Below the pieces are notes generated by a model. It made no database searches and was not told the origin of the DNA. It saw only the letters and a list, made by a program, of their open reading frames with translations. This document shows positions 52,403 to 60,996 of a stretch of DNA of 64,000 bases, piece by piece. The stretch is from Janthinobacterium fluminis. Its GTDB lineage: Bacteria; Pseudomonadota; Gammaproteobacteria; Burkholderiales; Burkholderiaceae_D. The translations under genes were made by a program, and so were the position numbers. Position 1 is the first letter of the stretch; each line of letters starts with the position of its first letter. The stretch spans positions 372,001 through 436,000 of the forward strand of contig NZ_JAQQXR010000002.1 of NCBI RefSeq assembly GCF_028595325.1, in the 5' to 3' direction.

Positions 52403-55096
52403 ATGGAAGCGCCATCGACTGGATTGGTCATTGACCCGCATGTGTTTGTTCCGCAATCATCTTATAAGCCGTTGAAGCAATACTACGATCATGTTTTGCC
52501 ACTCTTGCCGAAAATATGGCGTTTAAAACAAGATAGTTTTTGGACCTACTCGATTCTCCCCAACGCCAGAAACGTTGTGCAGGGGTGGAAAATCCATGTT
52601 TCGGCCATTCCCGAGTCGGCCCTGCGGATTCTTGGGAAGGTAGTACCGGTCTGTGTGGCGTACGGCGTTGATTTTAAATTTGCAAGTGATCGGAAGATAC
52701 TTGGAGGCTTGTTGTCGAAAAATTGCAGCCGCGGGTCCGGCGGAAAATTCATCACCATTTACCCCCCCAATTACGAAGCGTTCACGAACATGCTAGATGC
52801 GCTTTATCCGCAACTGATGGATGAAAATGGCCCACACATACTTTCTGATAAGCAATACAAGGACTCAACAGTTTTGCACTATCGATACGGCGGATTCCAT
52901 AGTTTTCCTATTTTGAATGTTGATGGCAGTAGCAAACTTTGTATTTTAGACGATAAATTTGAGTATCTCGAAGATGTGCGAACTCCCGTTTTTTCCCTTC
53001 CCGGCTTTGTCTCCGATAAGCTTGATTACCCCGACCCTGAGATGGATGGGGAGCTTGAATCCGAGGAGGACAACGAGCGGCGGCCGTTCGGTGGGAAATA
53101 CGAAATTCTTTCCGTTATAAAATTCTCAAATGCCGGTGGCGTGTATTTGGCGAAAAACGCGCAGACTCAAGCATCAACAATTGTCAAAGAGGCCAGGCCG
53201 TTCATCGGCCTGGATATAGCGAATACCGATGCCGTTGCAAGGCTAAAAAAAGAATTCAGGATACTGGCGCATATCGCCGACCTGAAGATAGCACCCAAAC
53301 CATTCGATTTGTTCCAGGAGTGGGACCATACCTTCCTGGCCGTTGAATTTATAGAGGGCATGACGCTTCGGCAGCATGTCGTAAAAACAAACAAACTCAT
53401 TCACGCCAAGACATCTGCTTCCGATATGGTGAAATGGCTCACCGATATCGTCACGATATCAATGGATATCATACGGATATTTATAAAATTGCATGGAAGG
53501 AGCATTGTGTTCGGCGATTTGTCGCTCAATAACATAATGATCAATCCTTCGACATTGGAGCTTACCCTGATCGATTTCGAGGCGGCGGCTGAAGCGGGCG
53601 TGGATGACCCGAGCAATATGTTCACTCCTGGATACGCCAGGGATTCGCGGATGGAGAGGGATGAAAGCACTTTGTCCGACGACCATTATGCGCTTGGATG
53701 CACACTGTTGGCCCTGCTTGCTCCGAACGTGACCTTGCTTGAGAAAAGGAGTGATTTCGTCGATGTTTTCTTTGGCGAGGTGTGCAAGGAGATTGACGTG
53801 CCGGCAGCTTTTATCGAATGCGTCCGCCATTTGCTTGCTGACGGAGACGTGGATTTGGGGCGCTGCCTGGAAAAACTCAAGTCGTGCGTGGTGGAATCTA
53901 CCCGGGGAATTTCGCCCGAGACATGCAAGGTGGAGCGCGACGGCCATGTATTCGCCGAAACGATAAAAAGAATTTATGACTATAATTTGAGCGTGATGGA
54001 TGTTTCTAGCCGCGAACGAGTTTTCCCGGCCGGCCCGAAATTGGGTGATCCAATGGCCGTAGATAATGGCATGTTGGGCATCGCCTATGCCTGGAAAAGG
54101 ATAAACGGCAGTATTCCCCCCGAGTTCGAAGCATGGATTGAACAAAAATCACGCATCAGTGGACAACGTCCCGGCTTGATGAATGGTTTGAGCGGATCGG
54201 CCTGGGTTTTATCCGAACTCGGTTTTGCAGACGCGGCCGCCCTTGCCATCGACGGCGCGGGCAATCATGCCCTGTTGTTCCAGAATATGTCGCTTGGATA
54301 CGGCGCGGCGGGATATGGCCTCAGTATCCTTAATTTATGGAGAAAAACCGCGAACGAGCAATATTTGAGCGAGGCGGTGAGGATCGCCGATGTGCTTTGC
54401 GACACAGCGACTGCGCATCCACATGGCTACGCGTGGGGTGACCCCGACGGCGGTGGGGGCATTAGCGTGGGGTTGATGGAGGGCGCAAGCGGTATCGCAC
54501 TGTTCTTATTGTACGCATTCTGCGCGACGGGTGATGTTCGGTACTTGAACACGGGTGAGAAGGGCATGCTCTTCGACATGGCATGCGGCAGGGAAATCGA
54601 TGGCGCGCTGGGATTTCCGCGGAATTCGGGCGCCGCAAACAAGGTGCTTTTTCCATATCTGGCCTATGGCAGCGCCGGCGTTGCCAGCGTCGCCCTGCGT
54701 TATTACATGATGACTAAAAAGGCTGAATATATCAATCTCGTGCATGGCGTCAAGAACGCCGTGGCTCAGAAATATTCGATTTCACCGGATCTATTCAATG
54801 GGCTGGCTGGGCTGGGAAATTATATGCTGGACGTGTATCAGCACCTGGGTGACGAAACCTATCTTGATCTGGCATACCGGCTTGCGCACGGCTTGAAATT
54901 GTTCGAGATGCCCCGCCTGGAAGGTTCTGCATTCATAGCCTTTGAGCGCGCCAAGATTAATTCCGATTACGCCTCCGGCTCCGCTGGCATCGCTCTTTTC
55001 CTGCATCGGATGATCAACGGGGAGGGGAATTTTAATTTCATGATGGATGATCTGCTCGAGATTCCTGCGGTGAGTGTCGCCTTGACTGACACGTAA
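52403..55096 (+). CDS. Class III lanthipeptide synthetase LanKC
   Basis: 897 residues from ATG 52403 with AGGGGTGG upstream. N-terminal about 225 residues correspond to the lyase-like domain (no motif strongly recognised). Kinase domain from about residue 228 (FGGKYEILSVIKFSNAGGVYLAK), catalytic loop RSIVFGDLSLNNIMI (about 365-380; HRD-type His replaced by Phe-Gly) and metal site LIDFEAA (about 391). The LanC-like cyclase (about 555-890) has GLSGSAWVLSEL, GYGAAGYGLSIL, LMEGASGIALFLL, YGSAGVASVAL, FNGLAGLGNYML and SGSAGIALFLH. The CHG and WCYG zinc ligands of LanC are absent, as in class III. No protease or exporter adjacent. Confidence 0.88.
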   Translation: MEAPSTGLVIDPHVFVPQSSYKPLKQYYDHVLPLLPKIWRLKQDSFWTYSILPNARNVVQGWKIHVSAIPESALRILGKVVPVCVAYGVDFKFASDRKILGGLLSKNCSRGSGGKFITIYPPNYEAFTNMLDALYPQLMDENGPHILSDKQYKDSTVLHYRYGGFHSFPILNVDGSSKLCILDDKFEYLEDVRTPVFSLPGFVSDKLDYPDPEMDGELESEEDNERRPFGGKYEILSVIKFSNAGGVYLAKNAQTQASTIVKEARPFIGLDIANTDAVARLKKEFRILAHIADLKIAPKPFDLFQEWDHTFLAVEFIEGMTLRQHVVKTNKLIHAKTSASDMVKWLTDIVTISMDIIRIFIKLHGRSIVFGDLSLNNIMINPSTLELTLIDFEAAAEAGVDDPSNMFTPGYARDSRMERDESTLSDDHYALGCTLLALLAPNVTLLEKRSDFVDVFFGEVCKEIDVPAAFIECVRHLLADGDVDLGRCLEKLKSCVVESTRGISPETCKVERDGHVFAETIKRIYDYNLSVMDVSSRERVFPAGPKLGDPMAVDNGMLGIAYAWKRINGSIPPEFEAWIEQKSRISGQRPGLMNGLSGSAWVLSELGFADAAALAIDGAGNHALLFQNMSLGYGAAGYGLSILNLWRKTANEQYLSEAVRIADVLCDTATAHPHGYAWGDPDGGGGISVGLMEGASGIALFLLYAFCATGDVRYLNTGEKGMLFDMACGREIDGALGFPRNSGAANKVLFPYLAYGSAGVASVALRYYMMTKKAEYINLVHGVKNAVAQKYSISPDLFNGLAGLGNYMLDVYQHLGDETYLDLAYRLAHGLKLFEMPRLEGSAFIAFERAKINSDYASGSAGIALFLHRMINGEGNFNFMMDDLLEIPAVSVALTDT

Positions 55097-55227
55097 ATCC
55101 GGCGGCGGGAGGTGATGGCGTTGGTTGGCCTGTTCTGCGGGGCATTGGTTATCCATCGGGTATCTCGCGTATTCCGACTTCAGAAAATTGGGTGTTTGCG
55201 AGCGAATCCCTACTACAATTTCTCTAT

Positions 55228-56191
55228 TTATTTGTCCAGTCCCGTTTGATCATAGACGCGTTTAGCGAATAATTCCGGCTTTCGATCCTGCCATTCTTTG
55301 AGCGCCTGAATGGGCGTTTTGGCGCCGATGGCGCGTTGGGGAATGTGGTGGTTGTAAAGCTTCAGGTAGTTGAGCAAAGTCGCCTCCAGGTCGGCCCGGC
55401 TATCGAAGCGGGTTTGCTGCAGCAGTTCGCTGATGCGGCCGTTGAAGCGCTCCACCATGCCGTTCGTTTGGGGGTGGCGAGGCGGCGCCAAACGATGCTC
55501 GATTTCCATGCCGGCGCACACCTTGTCGAAGGCATGCTGGCCGCTTGGCTTCTTGTCCTTCATGGCGAAGCGGTCGGTGAATTGCGAGCCGTTGTCGGTC
55601 AGAATCTTGGTGATCTTGACCGGCGACGCCAGCTTGAGCCGGCGCAGGAAATCGACGCTGCTGCGGTCGCTCATGTCGCCGTAAATGTGCGGAAACACCC
55701 AGCGCGTGGCGCGGTCGATGGCCACGAACAGGTAGCGGCGCGAGGTTTCGTCGGGCATTTGCGGCAGGTATTTGATGTCGATGTGAACGAAGCCAGGCTC
55801 GTAGTCCTTGAAGGTCTTCTTGGCCGAGATCGTTTCACCCTCGGCCTTGGGGATGACGTCTTCAAGGCGCGCCATGCCTTCGCGCTTGAGCAGGCGGGCG
55901 ATGCCGGATCGGGACACCTCGGCGTTGATGTATTGCCGGGTAACGTAGAGCAGGTCGTCGGGCGGCAAGTAGAGCGTCTGGCGCAGCGACAGGACGATGG
56001 CCTCCTGCGTTGCGTTCAAGGTGGGCGCGGTGCGAGCGGTCTTGCACGTCGTCGCGCTTGAGCCATTTGGCGGCGGTGGTATGGGTGATGTTGAAGACCT
56101 TGGCCGCCTGGCGATCAGACAGGCCGGAGTCCTTGATTTCCTGCCGAATCTTCGGGGTAGTGCGGGCCTGCGGGTGGATACGTGTGCTCAT
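55228..56191 (-). pseudogene. IS481-family transposase gene with frameshift
   Basis: Two overlapping minus-strand frames form one transposase. The N-terminal frame 56191 to about 56020 encodes the helix-turn-helix (SGLSDRQAAKVFNITHTTAAKWLKRDD...RSHRAH). The second frame, from about 56019 to 55228, encodes linker and integrase core with FVHIDIKYLPQM, ILTDNGSQFTD and MVERFNGRI (Asp, Asp, Glu all present). Compared with the family's RSHRPHTL, the site reads as a loss of two bases, so probably inactive, unless frameshifting rescues it. Terminal repeats were not found. The 56192-56329 gap shows no gene. Confidence 0.8.
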
Positions 56192-56329
56192 GCGGTCAAA
56201 CGTTTCGGTGACGCACTGCGATGGGTAAAGGGCCGCGACGGAAAGCCGGCGACCAGCTCGTCAAGCGCGGCCTTGGCGCGAAACAGGGGCATGCTGCGAC
56301 GGGGGATATGATCGCGCGAAACTAAACAC

Positions 56330-56743
56330 CTAGTCGCTGCTCGTGATTCCCATGCTGGCCATAACTCTTACCGCATTGTCCTTGCAATCAATGTCGTCAG
56401 GTCTGGAATCGATCAGCAGAATCAGGGAGCGGAGATGGGCTTTGTTTTGAGCCAACCGCACTTCCAATGATTCGATGTCGGCAATCTTCTTTTTGAGGGC
56501 CGCCATCAGTTCATCATGTCTCCATGAAGAAATATCTTCTGGCAGAACTTGTTTGATCTCTTGAAGTGAAAAACCTGCCTTTTGTGCGTCATTAATGATG
56601 GCAAGCAGGGCTACCGCCTCAAGCGGATAGTCTCGGTAACCGTTGGACTGGCGGCTGACAGCCTTCAACAGACCCTTTGATTCATAAAACCGAATTGTTG
56701 ATGCCGGTGTGCCGCTACGTTGGGCCAATTCGCCGATTTTCAT
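56330..56743 (-). CDS. MerR-family transcriptional regulator
   Basis: 137 residues: MKIGELAQRSGTPASTIRFYESKGLLKAVSRQSNGYRDYPLEAVALLAIINDAQKAGFSLQEIKQVLP is the MerR winged helix, followed by a coiled coil (ELMAALKKKIADIESLEVRLAQNKAHLRSLILLI) and short tail with Cys (DIDCKD). It starts inside the stop of the DJ-1 gene (ATGA overlap), so the pair is an operon. It most likely binds the two matching 19-bp-spacer promoters at 57611-57775. Confidence 0.9.
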   Translation of the reverse strand: MKIGELAQRSGTPASTIRFYESKGLLKAVSRQSNGYRDYPLEAVALLAIINDAQKAGFSLQEIKQVLPEDISSWRHDELMAALKKKIADIESLEVRLAQNKAHLRSLILLIDSRPDDIDCKDNAVRVMASMGITSSD

Positions 56744-57564
56744 TGGGACCAGCCTTCCTCAGCTTGTTTCGGATTTCCAGTCTTGAGCGCGTTTAATAAG
56801 ACTTGAGCCACTTCCTTGCTTGACCCCGGATTTTGACCTGTGATGATTCGGCCGTCGGTTACTGTAAAGCTCCGAAACGGAATCAACGATTTTTCATACT
56901 TAGCTCCTTTGCTCTCCATCTCGCTTTGCAGGGCATAAGGGACTTGATCTTTGACGCCGGAGAGCGTCTCTTCGAAGTTCGAGAATCCAGTGACGTGGCG
57001 CCCCTCTATCAAAGGCTTGCCGCTATCGTCCTGGAGGTCTAACAATCCTGCCGCGCCGTGGCAGATAGAAGCAACGATACCGCCGTCGCGATAGATGCCT
57101 TCGGCGATTCGTTTTAGCTCTTTGCTGCCGCGAAAATCCCACATTGTTCCGTGGCCGCCGGTATAGAAGATGGCCTGATAGCCCGCTGGACTGGTATCGG
57201 CCGCAGCTTTCGTCGACTGCAAGGAGGACATGAATGCAGGATCGTTGAGATGCGCTTTGGCTGCGTCATCGACGTAGAGCCAGCCAAGACTACGTTCATC
57301 CAACGGTGTCTTACCGCCACTCGGACTGACAAAATCGACTGAATAGCCTGCTTCTCTTAGTTCATCGTATACGTGCGTTAGTTCAGTAAGCCAGAGGCCG
57401 GTGTGGTCGCTTCTGCTTGGGTACTGTGAATGGTTGGTCATCACAATCAATACCTTTTTGACATTGGTTGCCGAGGCTGGACTTTGTGCCCCCGGCGCAG
57501 CTGCAACAACCTTCATGAACAGTACTGGCATCGCGGCGCAGAGAAGCTTCTTGAAAATCGACAT
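56740..57564 (-). CDS. Exported DJ-1/PfpI (Hsp31-like) protein
   Basis: 274 residues with signal peptide (LLCAAMPVLFMKVVAAAPG). Mature chain has KKVLIVMTNHSQYPSRSDHTGLWLTELTHVYDELREAGYSVDFVSPSGG, nucleophile Cys168 in ASICHGAAGLL, and HGTMWDF. It resembles Hsp31-type glyoxalase III/chaperones but is exported, which is less usual. Coupled with merR and divergent from the OYE-like oxidoreductase: an electrophile/aldehyde detoxification module. Confidence 0.88.
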   Translation of the reverse strand: MSIFKKLLCAAMPVLFMKVVAAAPGAQSPASATNVKKVLIVMTNHSQYPSRSDHTGLWLTELTHVYDELREAGYSVDFVSPSGGKTPLDERSLGWLYVDDAAKAHLNDPAFMSSLQSTKAAADTSPAGYQAIFYTGGHGTMWDFRGSKELKRIAEGIYRDGGIVASICHGAAGLLDLQDDSGKPLIEGRHVTGFSNFEETLSGVKDQVPYALQSEMESKGAKYEKSLIPFRSFTVTDGRIITGQNPGSSKEVAQVLLNALKTGNPKQAEEGWSQ

Positions 57565-57610
57565 GGTGATTGCCCCTAAGGAGGTGAGCTTGCACAGCTC
57601 GGTGCGATCA

Positions 57611-57641
57611 ACTATAAGCTTAAAGCTAAGTTGAAGGTCAA
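57611..57641 (-). promoter_or_regulatory. MerR-type promoter of the DJ-1/merR operon
   Basis: Minus strand: TTGACC (57641-57636), 19-base spacer TTCAACTTAGCTTTAAGCT, TATAGT (57616-57611). The overlong spacer with CTTxAA...TTxAAG dyad is the MerR activator hallmark. Confidence 0.75.
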
Positions 57642-57744
57642 GTCATTCAAGTGGAAACCGTGGGTCAGATGGCGCTGAGGGCAACAATGTTGCGCTATTT
57701 TCATGCTATCGAGCAGGACTTCTAAAAATTGTTCGCACCCAGGC

Positions 57745-57775
57745 TTGACCTTCAAGTTTGCTTCAAGCTTATTGT
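57745..57775 (+). promoter_or_regulatory. MerR-type promoter of the OYE-like gene
   Basis: TTGACC (57745-57750), 19-base spacer TTCAAGTTTGCTTCAAGCT, TATTGT (57770-57775). Same -35, spacer length and CTTCAAG dyad as the divergent promoter, so one MerR probably serves both. Confidence 0.75.
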
Positions 57776-57802
57776 GGAGTCATTGTAACTCGGGAGATCG
57801 CA

Positions 57803-59041
57803 ATGAACCCTTTTAGTGAGCTTGTTTTACCTAACGGAACTGTCGTTCAAAATCGTCTTGCCAAAGCGGCGATGGAGGAAAACATGGCCGATGAAAATCA
57901 GGCGCCCTCGGATGAGCTGATTCGGCTGTATCAATCGTGGGCGGAGGGTGGCGTAGGTCTGATCATCACTGGGAATGTGATGATTGACCGACGGGCCATG
58001 ACCGGGCCGGGCGGCGTGGTTCTTGAATCAGAAAAATTTTCCCTCCGCTTCAAGGAATGGGCCAGGACGGCTCGTTCTCATGGCGCGCAAATCTGGATGC
58101 AGATTAATCACCCAGGACGCCAGATGCCTGCAGCGCTTGGGCAGGAAACGATTGCGCCATCGGCCATCGCGATGGACCTCGGTAATTTTTCCAATCAGTT
58201 TTCCACGCCGCGAGAGATGAGCGAAAACGACATTGTCGACGTTAAGCGCAGATTCGTCAGGACGGCGCAGTTGGCACAAGAATTTGGTTTCAACGGTGTG
58301 GAAATTCATGCCGCGCACGGTTACCTCATCAGTCAGTTCTTGTCCCCGCTCACCAACAAACGCGCTGACCGCTGGGGTGGTGCCATCGAGAATCGAGCCC
58401 GGCTGCTGATAGATATCGTCAAGGAGATTCGCCAGGCTGTGAGCGAGGACGTCGCCGTCGCCATCAAGATCAACTCGGCAGACTTTCAGCGCGGTGGTTT
58501 CAGCACCGACGATGCGAAAAAAGTCGTCACTATGCTTAACCCGTTGGCGGTGGATATGATTGAGCTTTCCGGTGGCAGCTACGAGGCGCCTGCGATGAAT
58601 GGACAAGCTCGCGATGGGAGGACGCTTGCCCGCGAGGCATATTTCCTGGAATTTGCCAAAGACATAGCCACGGTGGCTGAAATGCCGATTATGGTCACCG
58701 GTGGAATACGCCGGTATCAGATCGTGGACCAAGTCCTGAACAGCGGCATCGATATGGTGGGAATGGGAACTGCTCTCGCGCTCAATCCCCAATTACCTCA
58801 AGCTTGGCGCTCGGACCAGGCTGCGACAGCGGTTCTGCGAGCCGTTACCTGGAAAAATAAAGTGATGGCCTCGGCCGCCCACATGGCAATGGTGAAGTAC
58901 CAGTTGCGCCGCCTCAGCAGAGGGAAATCCACTATTCCCAATGTCCTTCCTGTTTTTGCGCTACTCAAACAGCGGCTGCAAACCGGAATTCAGAACAAAC
59001 GCTATCGTCGCCGGATGAGCAATTCTTCGGTGTCGGTATAA
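57803..59041 (+). CDS. NADH:flavin oxidoreductase (Old Yellow Enzyme family)
   Basis: 412 residues from ATG 57803 (CGGGAG upstream). FMN/NAD OYE fold: LVLPNGTVVQNRLAKAAMEENMA, QINHPGRQMP, active-site pair HAAHGYLISQFLSPLTNKRADRWGGAIENRARLL, and the FMN phosphate site MVTGGIRR...GIDMVGMGTALA. It reduces activated C=C bonds or nitro compounds. Divergent from the DJ-1/merR pair under similar promoters, so likely induced by the same electrophile. Confidence 0.92.
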   Translation: MNPFSELVLPNGTVVQNRLAKAAMEENMADENQAPSDELIRLYQSWAEGGVGLIITGNVMIDRRAMTGPGGVVLESEKFSLRFKEWARTARSHGAQIWMQINHPGRQMPAALGQETIAPSAIAMDLGNFSNQFSTPREMSENDIVDVKRRFVRTAQLAQEFGFNGVEIHAAHGYLISQFLSPLTNKRADRWGGAIENRARLLIDIVKEIRQAVSEDVAVAIKINSADFQRGGFSTDDAKKVVTMLNPLAVDMIELSGGSYEAPAMNGQARDGRTLAREAYFLEFAKDIATVAEMPIMVTGGIRRYQIVDQVLNSGIDMVGMGTALALNPQLPQAWRSDQAATAVLRAVTWKNKVMASAAHMAMVKYQLRRLSRGKSTIPNVLPVFALLKQRLQTGIQNKRYRRRMSNSSVSV

Positions 59042-59234
59042 CGACCGAAAGACGGGTGGCACATGAGAGATCGTGATGATTTTGTAATTCATGCCGGCAT
59101 GAGCGAAGTTCTCCTGCATCTACGGGCGGCATTTTGGGCGGCGGATCTGGCGGCTTGATCTGCATCCGGCGCTACGCCCCGTGTCCGTACCGGACGTGGA
59201 TTTGATACCCGCGCTCTGCATGCATAGAATAACT
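59042..59234. other. Region between OYE-like gene and terminator
   Basis: Contains no supportable gene. This and the downstream terminator/att site make up the 445-base gap before the orphan gene at 59487. Confidence 0.4.
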
Positions 59235-59271
59235 AAAAAAGGCCTCTCCGCCAAAACGGGGAAGCCTTTTT
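59235..59271. terminator. Bidirectional rho-independent terminator beside att site
   Basis: AAAAAGGC-C-TCTCCG/CGGGGA-A-GCCTTTTT; T-runs on either strand. It probably ended the tmRNA/tRNA gene whose 3' end lies at 59282-59304 on the minus strand and now also ends the OYE-like gene. Confidence 0.75.
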
Positions 59272-59281
59272 ATTTATTCAG

Positions 59282-59304
59282 TGGTGGAGGTGGCGGGAAT
59301 CGAA
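59282..59304 (-). other. Displaced 3' end of tmRNA (or tRNA), likely attachment site
   Basis: Minus strand reads TTCGATTCCCGCC-ACCTCCA-CCA: the T-loop and 3' acceptor strand of a tmRNA/tRNA ending in CCA, followed by a terminator. The 5' part of the T-stem (should be GCGGG) is replaced by unrelated sequence, so the fragment is not a whole gene. This is the usual trace left when an element integrates into the 3' end of ssrA or a tRNA gene. Confidence 0.65.
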
Positions 59305-59486
59305 TCTACCGTAAACTTCGATTTCTTAGGCATCTTGGCGGTTTTGCTGGCAGAATGGATACAATCTGTCAGCGAACGTCAGTTATTAGGTAAGGTAGCT
59401 GTTACGCTTAACGAGATGATTTTATGATATTTTTTAGCTCCGTACACCTGCTTGGTCCGTTTCAAAAATAACGATGGAGAAAAACA

Positions 59487-60299
59487 TTGCCGCTATATAT
59501 TTTGGATAAAAATATTGTCGAAGACATTCGAAAATCTCTTGTGGATCATCCATCAGTTGAACTTGCACGGAGTGTCGACATAAAAGGAAATTCGGTCAGC
59601 CCCATTCTCTCAATTGCTGAAGGACGTGTCCGAAGGCCTCAGGGGAAGGATGAAATGCATAACAGCCTATTAAATGATACTCGTCTCGTTGAGAGTTTTT
59701 ACAAAAATGCCCGTACGGATACAGAGTTCCTGAAACATTTCGGTATGGAAATGATTGAAACGTTTGGAGTCCATTGGGAGGAGAAAGCGTCAATATTAAT
59801 GCCAATAGTTAAGGAGCTTCAGGTGCTCCTTGCGCGTACATATTCGCTAACTGACGCCAAGGATATTTTTATGAAAATTGACTCGCTTCGCCAACGTCAT
59901 CGGTTAAACCGACGACATCCGCTGGTTGCGTGCGCTGTAGCATGCCTGTATGGCAATCTCTCGGCTAGAAAGGTTCTCAAACCCGCACACAATCCCGAAG
60001 AGGGAGATTCGTACAACGCGGTTGCAGATATCCGCATGCTTATGGAAACCGCGTATATACGCCAAATGGTGCGCGAAATTTTTCCTTTGGCAGAGGTAAA
60101 TCTTCTTTCCAGTGACAAAGGATTAAATGAGTTTGCGCGAGAAAGTATGATAACAGCAGATGCAAGTACACCCTTCTATGACTTGAACGTTCGAATCGTG
60201 GATTTCAAGGCAACAATCACCGATGAGCTCTTTCCATTTTTGAAGTCAAAGCCAAAGAATATGATTAAAGTCAAATCTTATTTTTCTGAAGGTGCTTAA
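59487..60299 (+). CDS. Orphan gene of the integrated element, possibly PIN-like
   Basis: 270 residues with a TTG start, supported by GGAG seven bases upstream. Low GC and unlike the host genes. LYILDKNIVEDI at the N-terminus and LLSSDKGLNEFARES near residues 205-220 resemble the first and later acidic motifs of PIN-fold nucleases, but this is weak; the middle has no known motif. It is followed by its own terminator. Could be a defence or toxin-type gene of the element; no function should be assumed. Confidence 0.6.
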   Translation: MPLYILDKNIVEDIRKSLVDHPSVELARSVDIKGNSVSPILSIAEGRVRRPQGKDEMHNSLLNDTRLVESFYKNARTDTEFLKHFGMEMIETFGVHWEEKASILMPIVKELQVLLARTYSLTDAKDIFMKIDSLRQRHRLNRRHPLVACAVACLYGNLSARKVLKPAHNPEEGDSYNAVADIRMLMETAYIRQMVREIFPLAEVNLLSSDKGLNEFARESMITADASTPFYDLNVRIVDFKATITDELFPFLKSKPKNMIKVKSYFSEGA

Positions 60300-60311
60300 G
60301 CAGATGCCTAG

Positions 60312-60338
60312 CTGCCCTGAATATCAGGGCAGTTTTTT
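60312..60338 (+). terminator. Rho-independent terminator of the orphan gene
   Basis: CTGCCCTGA-ATA-TCAGGGCAG followed by T6; overlaps the stop codon of the integrase remnant on the other strand. Confidence 0.9.
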
Positions 60339-60636
60339 AGTTGCCTCCAAAAATATTTTTTCTGCCCTTTGTCCTCTATTCATATTTGTATCCGACATCC
60401 ACCTTCCATATACTCGCGCAATCATCGTCCAGTCTGCATGCCCCATTTGCTTGGCAACCCACATCGGGTGTTCGCCGGCTGAGAGCATCATGCTGGCATA
60501 CGTGTGCCGCGTTTGATAAGGGGTGCGGTATCTTACGTCAGCGCATTGCAAGATACCTGTCCGCAGTGTTTTGCGGATCGGCTGATCCCTCTCCCAACGC
60601 CGTTCCAGGCGCGGATTTTGAAACACTGAGGTAGCC
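60324..60636 (-). pseudogene. Tyrosine recombinase (integrase) C-terminal fragment
   Basis: Minus strand: SVFQNPRLERRWERDQPIRKTLRT...VRYRTPYQTRHTYASMMLSAGEHPMWVAKQMGHADWTMIARVYGRWM and tail. This is the C-terminal catalytic part of a phage-type integrase with His-x-x-Arg-like TRHTYAS, His (GHADW) and the nucleophile Tyr (VYGRWM). The N-terminal two thirds are missing: the IS3 element at 60637 begins directly upstream and the sequence on its far side does not continue the gene. Non-functional. Confidence 0.85.
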
Positions 60637-60687
60637 TGACATTTTCGGACACTTCCATTTGATAAACTTGTCAAAGGGAGTGAAAAC

Positions 60688-60996
60688 ATGAAATCAACTA
60701 CATACACGCCGGAGTTCCGGGCCGAGGCGGTCAAACTGGTACTGGCGCAGGGTTTGACGCTGGAAGAAGCGGCGCAGCGTATCGCGATGCCCAAAGGGAC
60801 CTTGGCCAACTGGGTGAGCGCTGCTAAGCGCGGCACAGACCCCAAGGCACCGCCAGGTAGCCGCAGCGTCGCTGAACTGGAAGCTGAAGTGGCCAAGCTT
60901 CGTGAAGAACTGGCTGTCGAACGGATGGAAAAGGACGTGTTAAAAAAGGCCACCGCGTACTTTGCGAGGGAGTCGCTGCTCGGTACGCGTTCATGA
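60688..60996 (+). CDS. IS3 transposase OrfA
   Basis: 102 residues: helix-turn-helix YTPEFRAEAVKLVLAQGLTLEEAAQRIAMPKGTLANWV then a leucine-zipper segment SVAELEAEVAKLREELAVERMEKDVLKKA. A slippery A-AAA-AAG at 60942-60948, in the correct phase near its end, would give the -1 OrfAB fusion transposase, as in IS3 elements. The stop overlaps the orfB ATG (ATGA). Confidence 0.9.
   Translation: MKSTTYTPEFRAEAVKLVLAQGLTLEEAAQRIAMPKGTLANWVSAAKRGTDPKAPPGSRSVAELEAEVAKLREELAVERMEKDVLKKATAYFARESLLGTRS

Noticed and set aside
56010-56030. Programmed frameshift in IS481
   Set aside because: No slippery heptamer at the junction (sequence near ACCGCGCCCACC), and IS481 elements normally use one frame; a small deletion is simpler.
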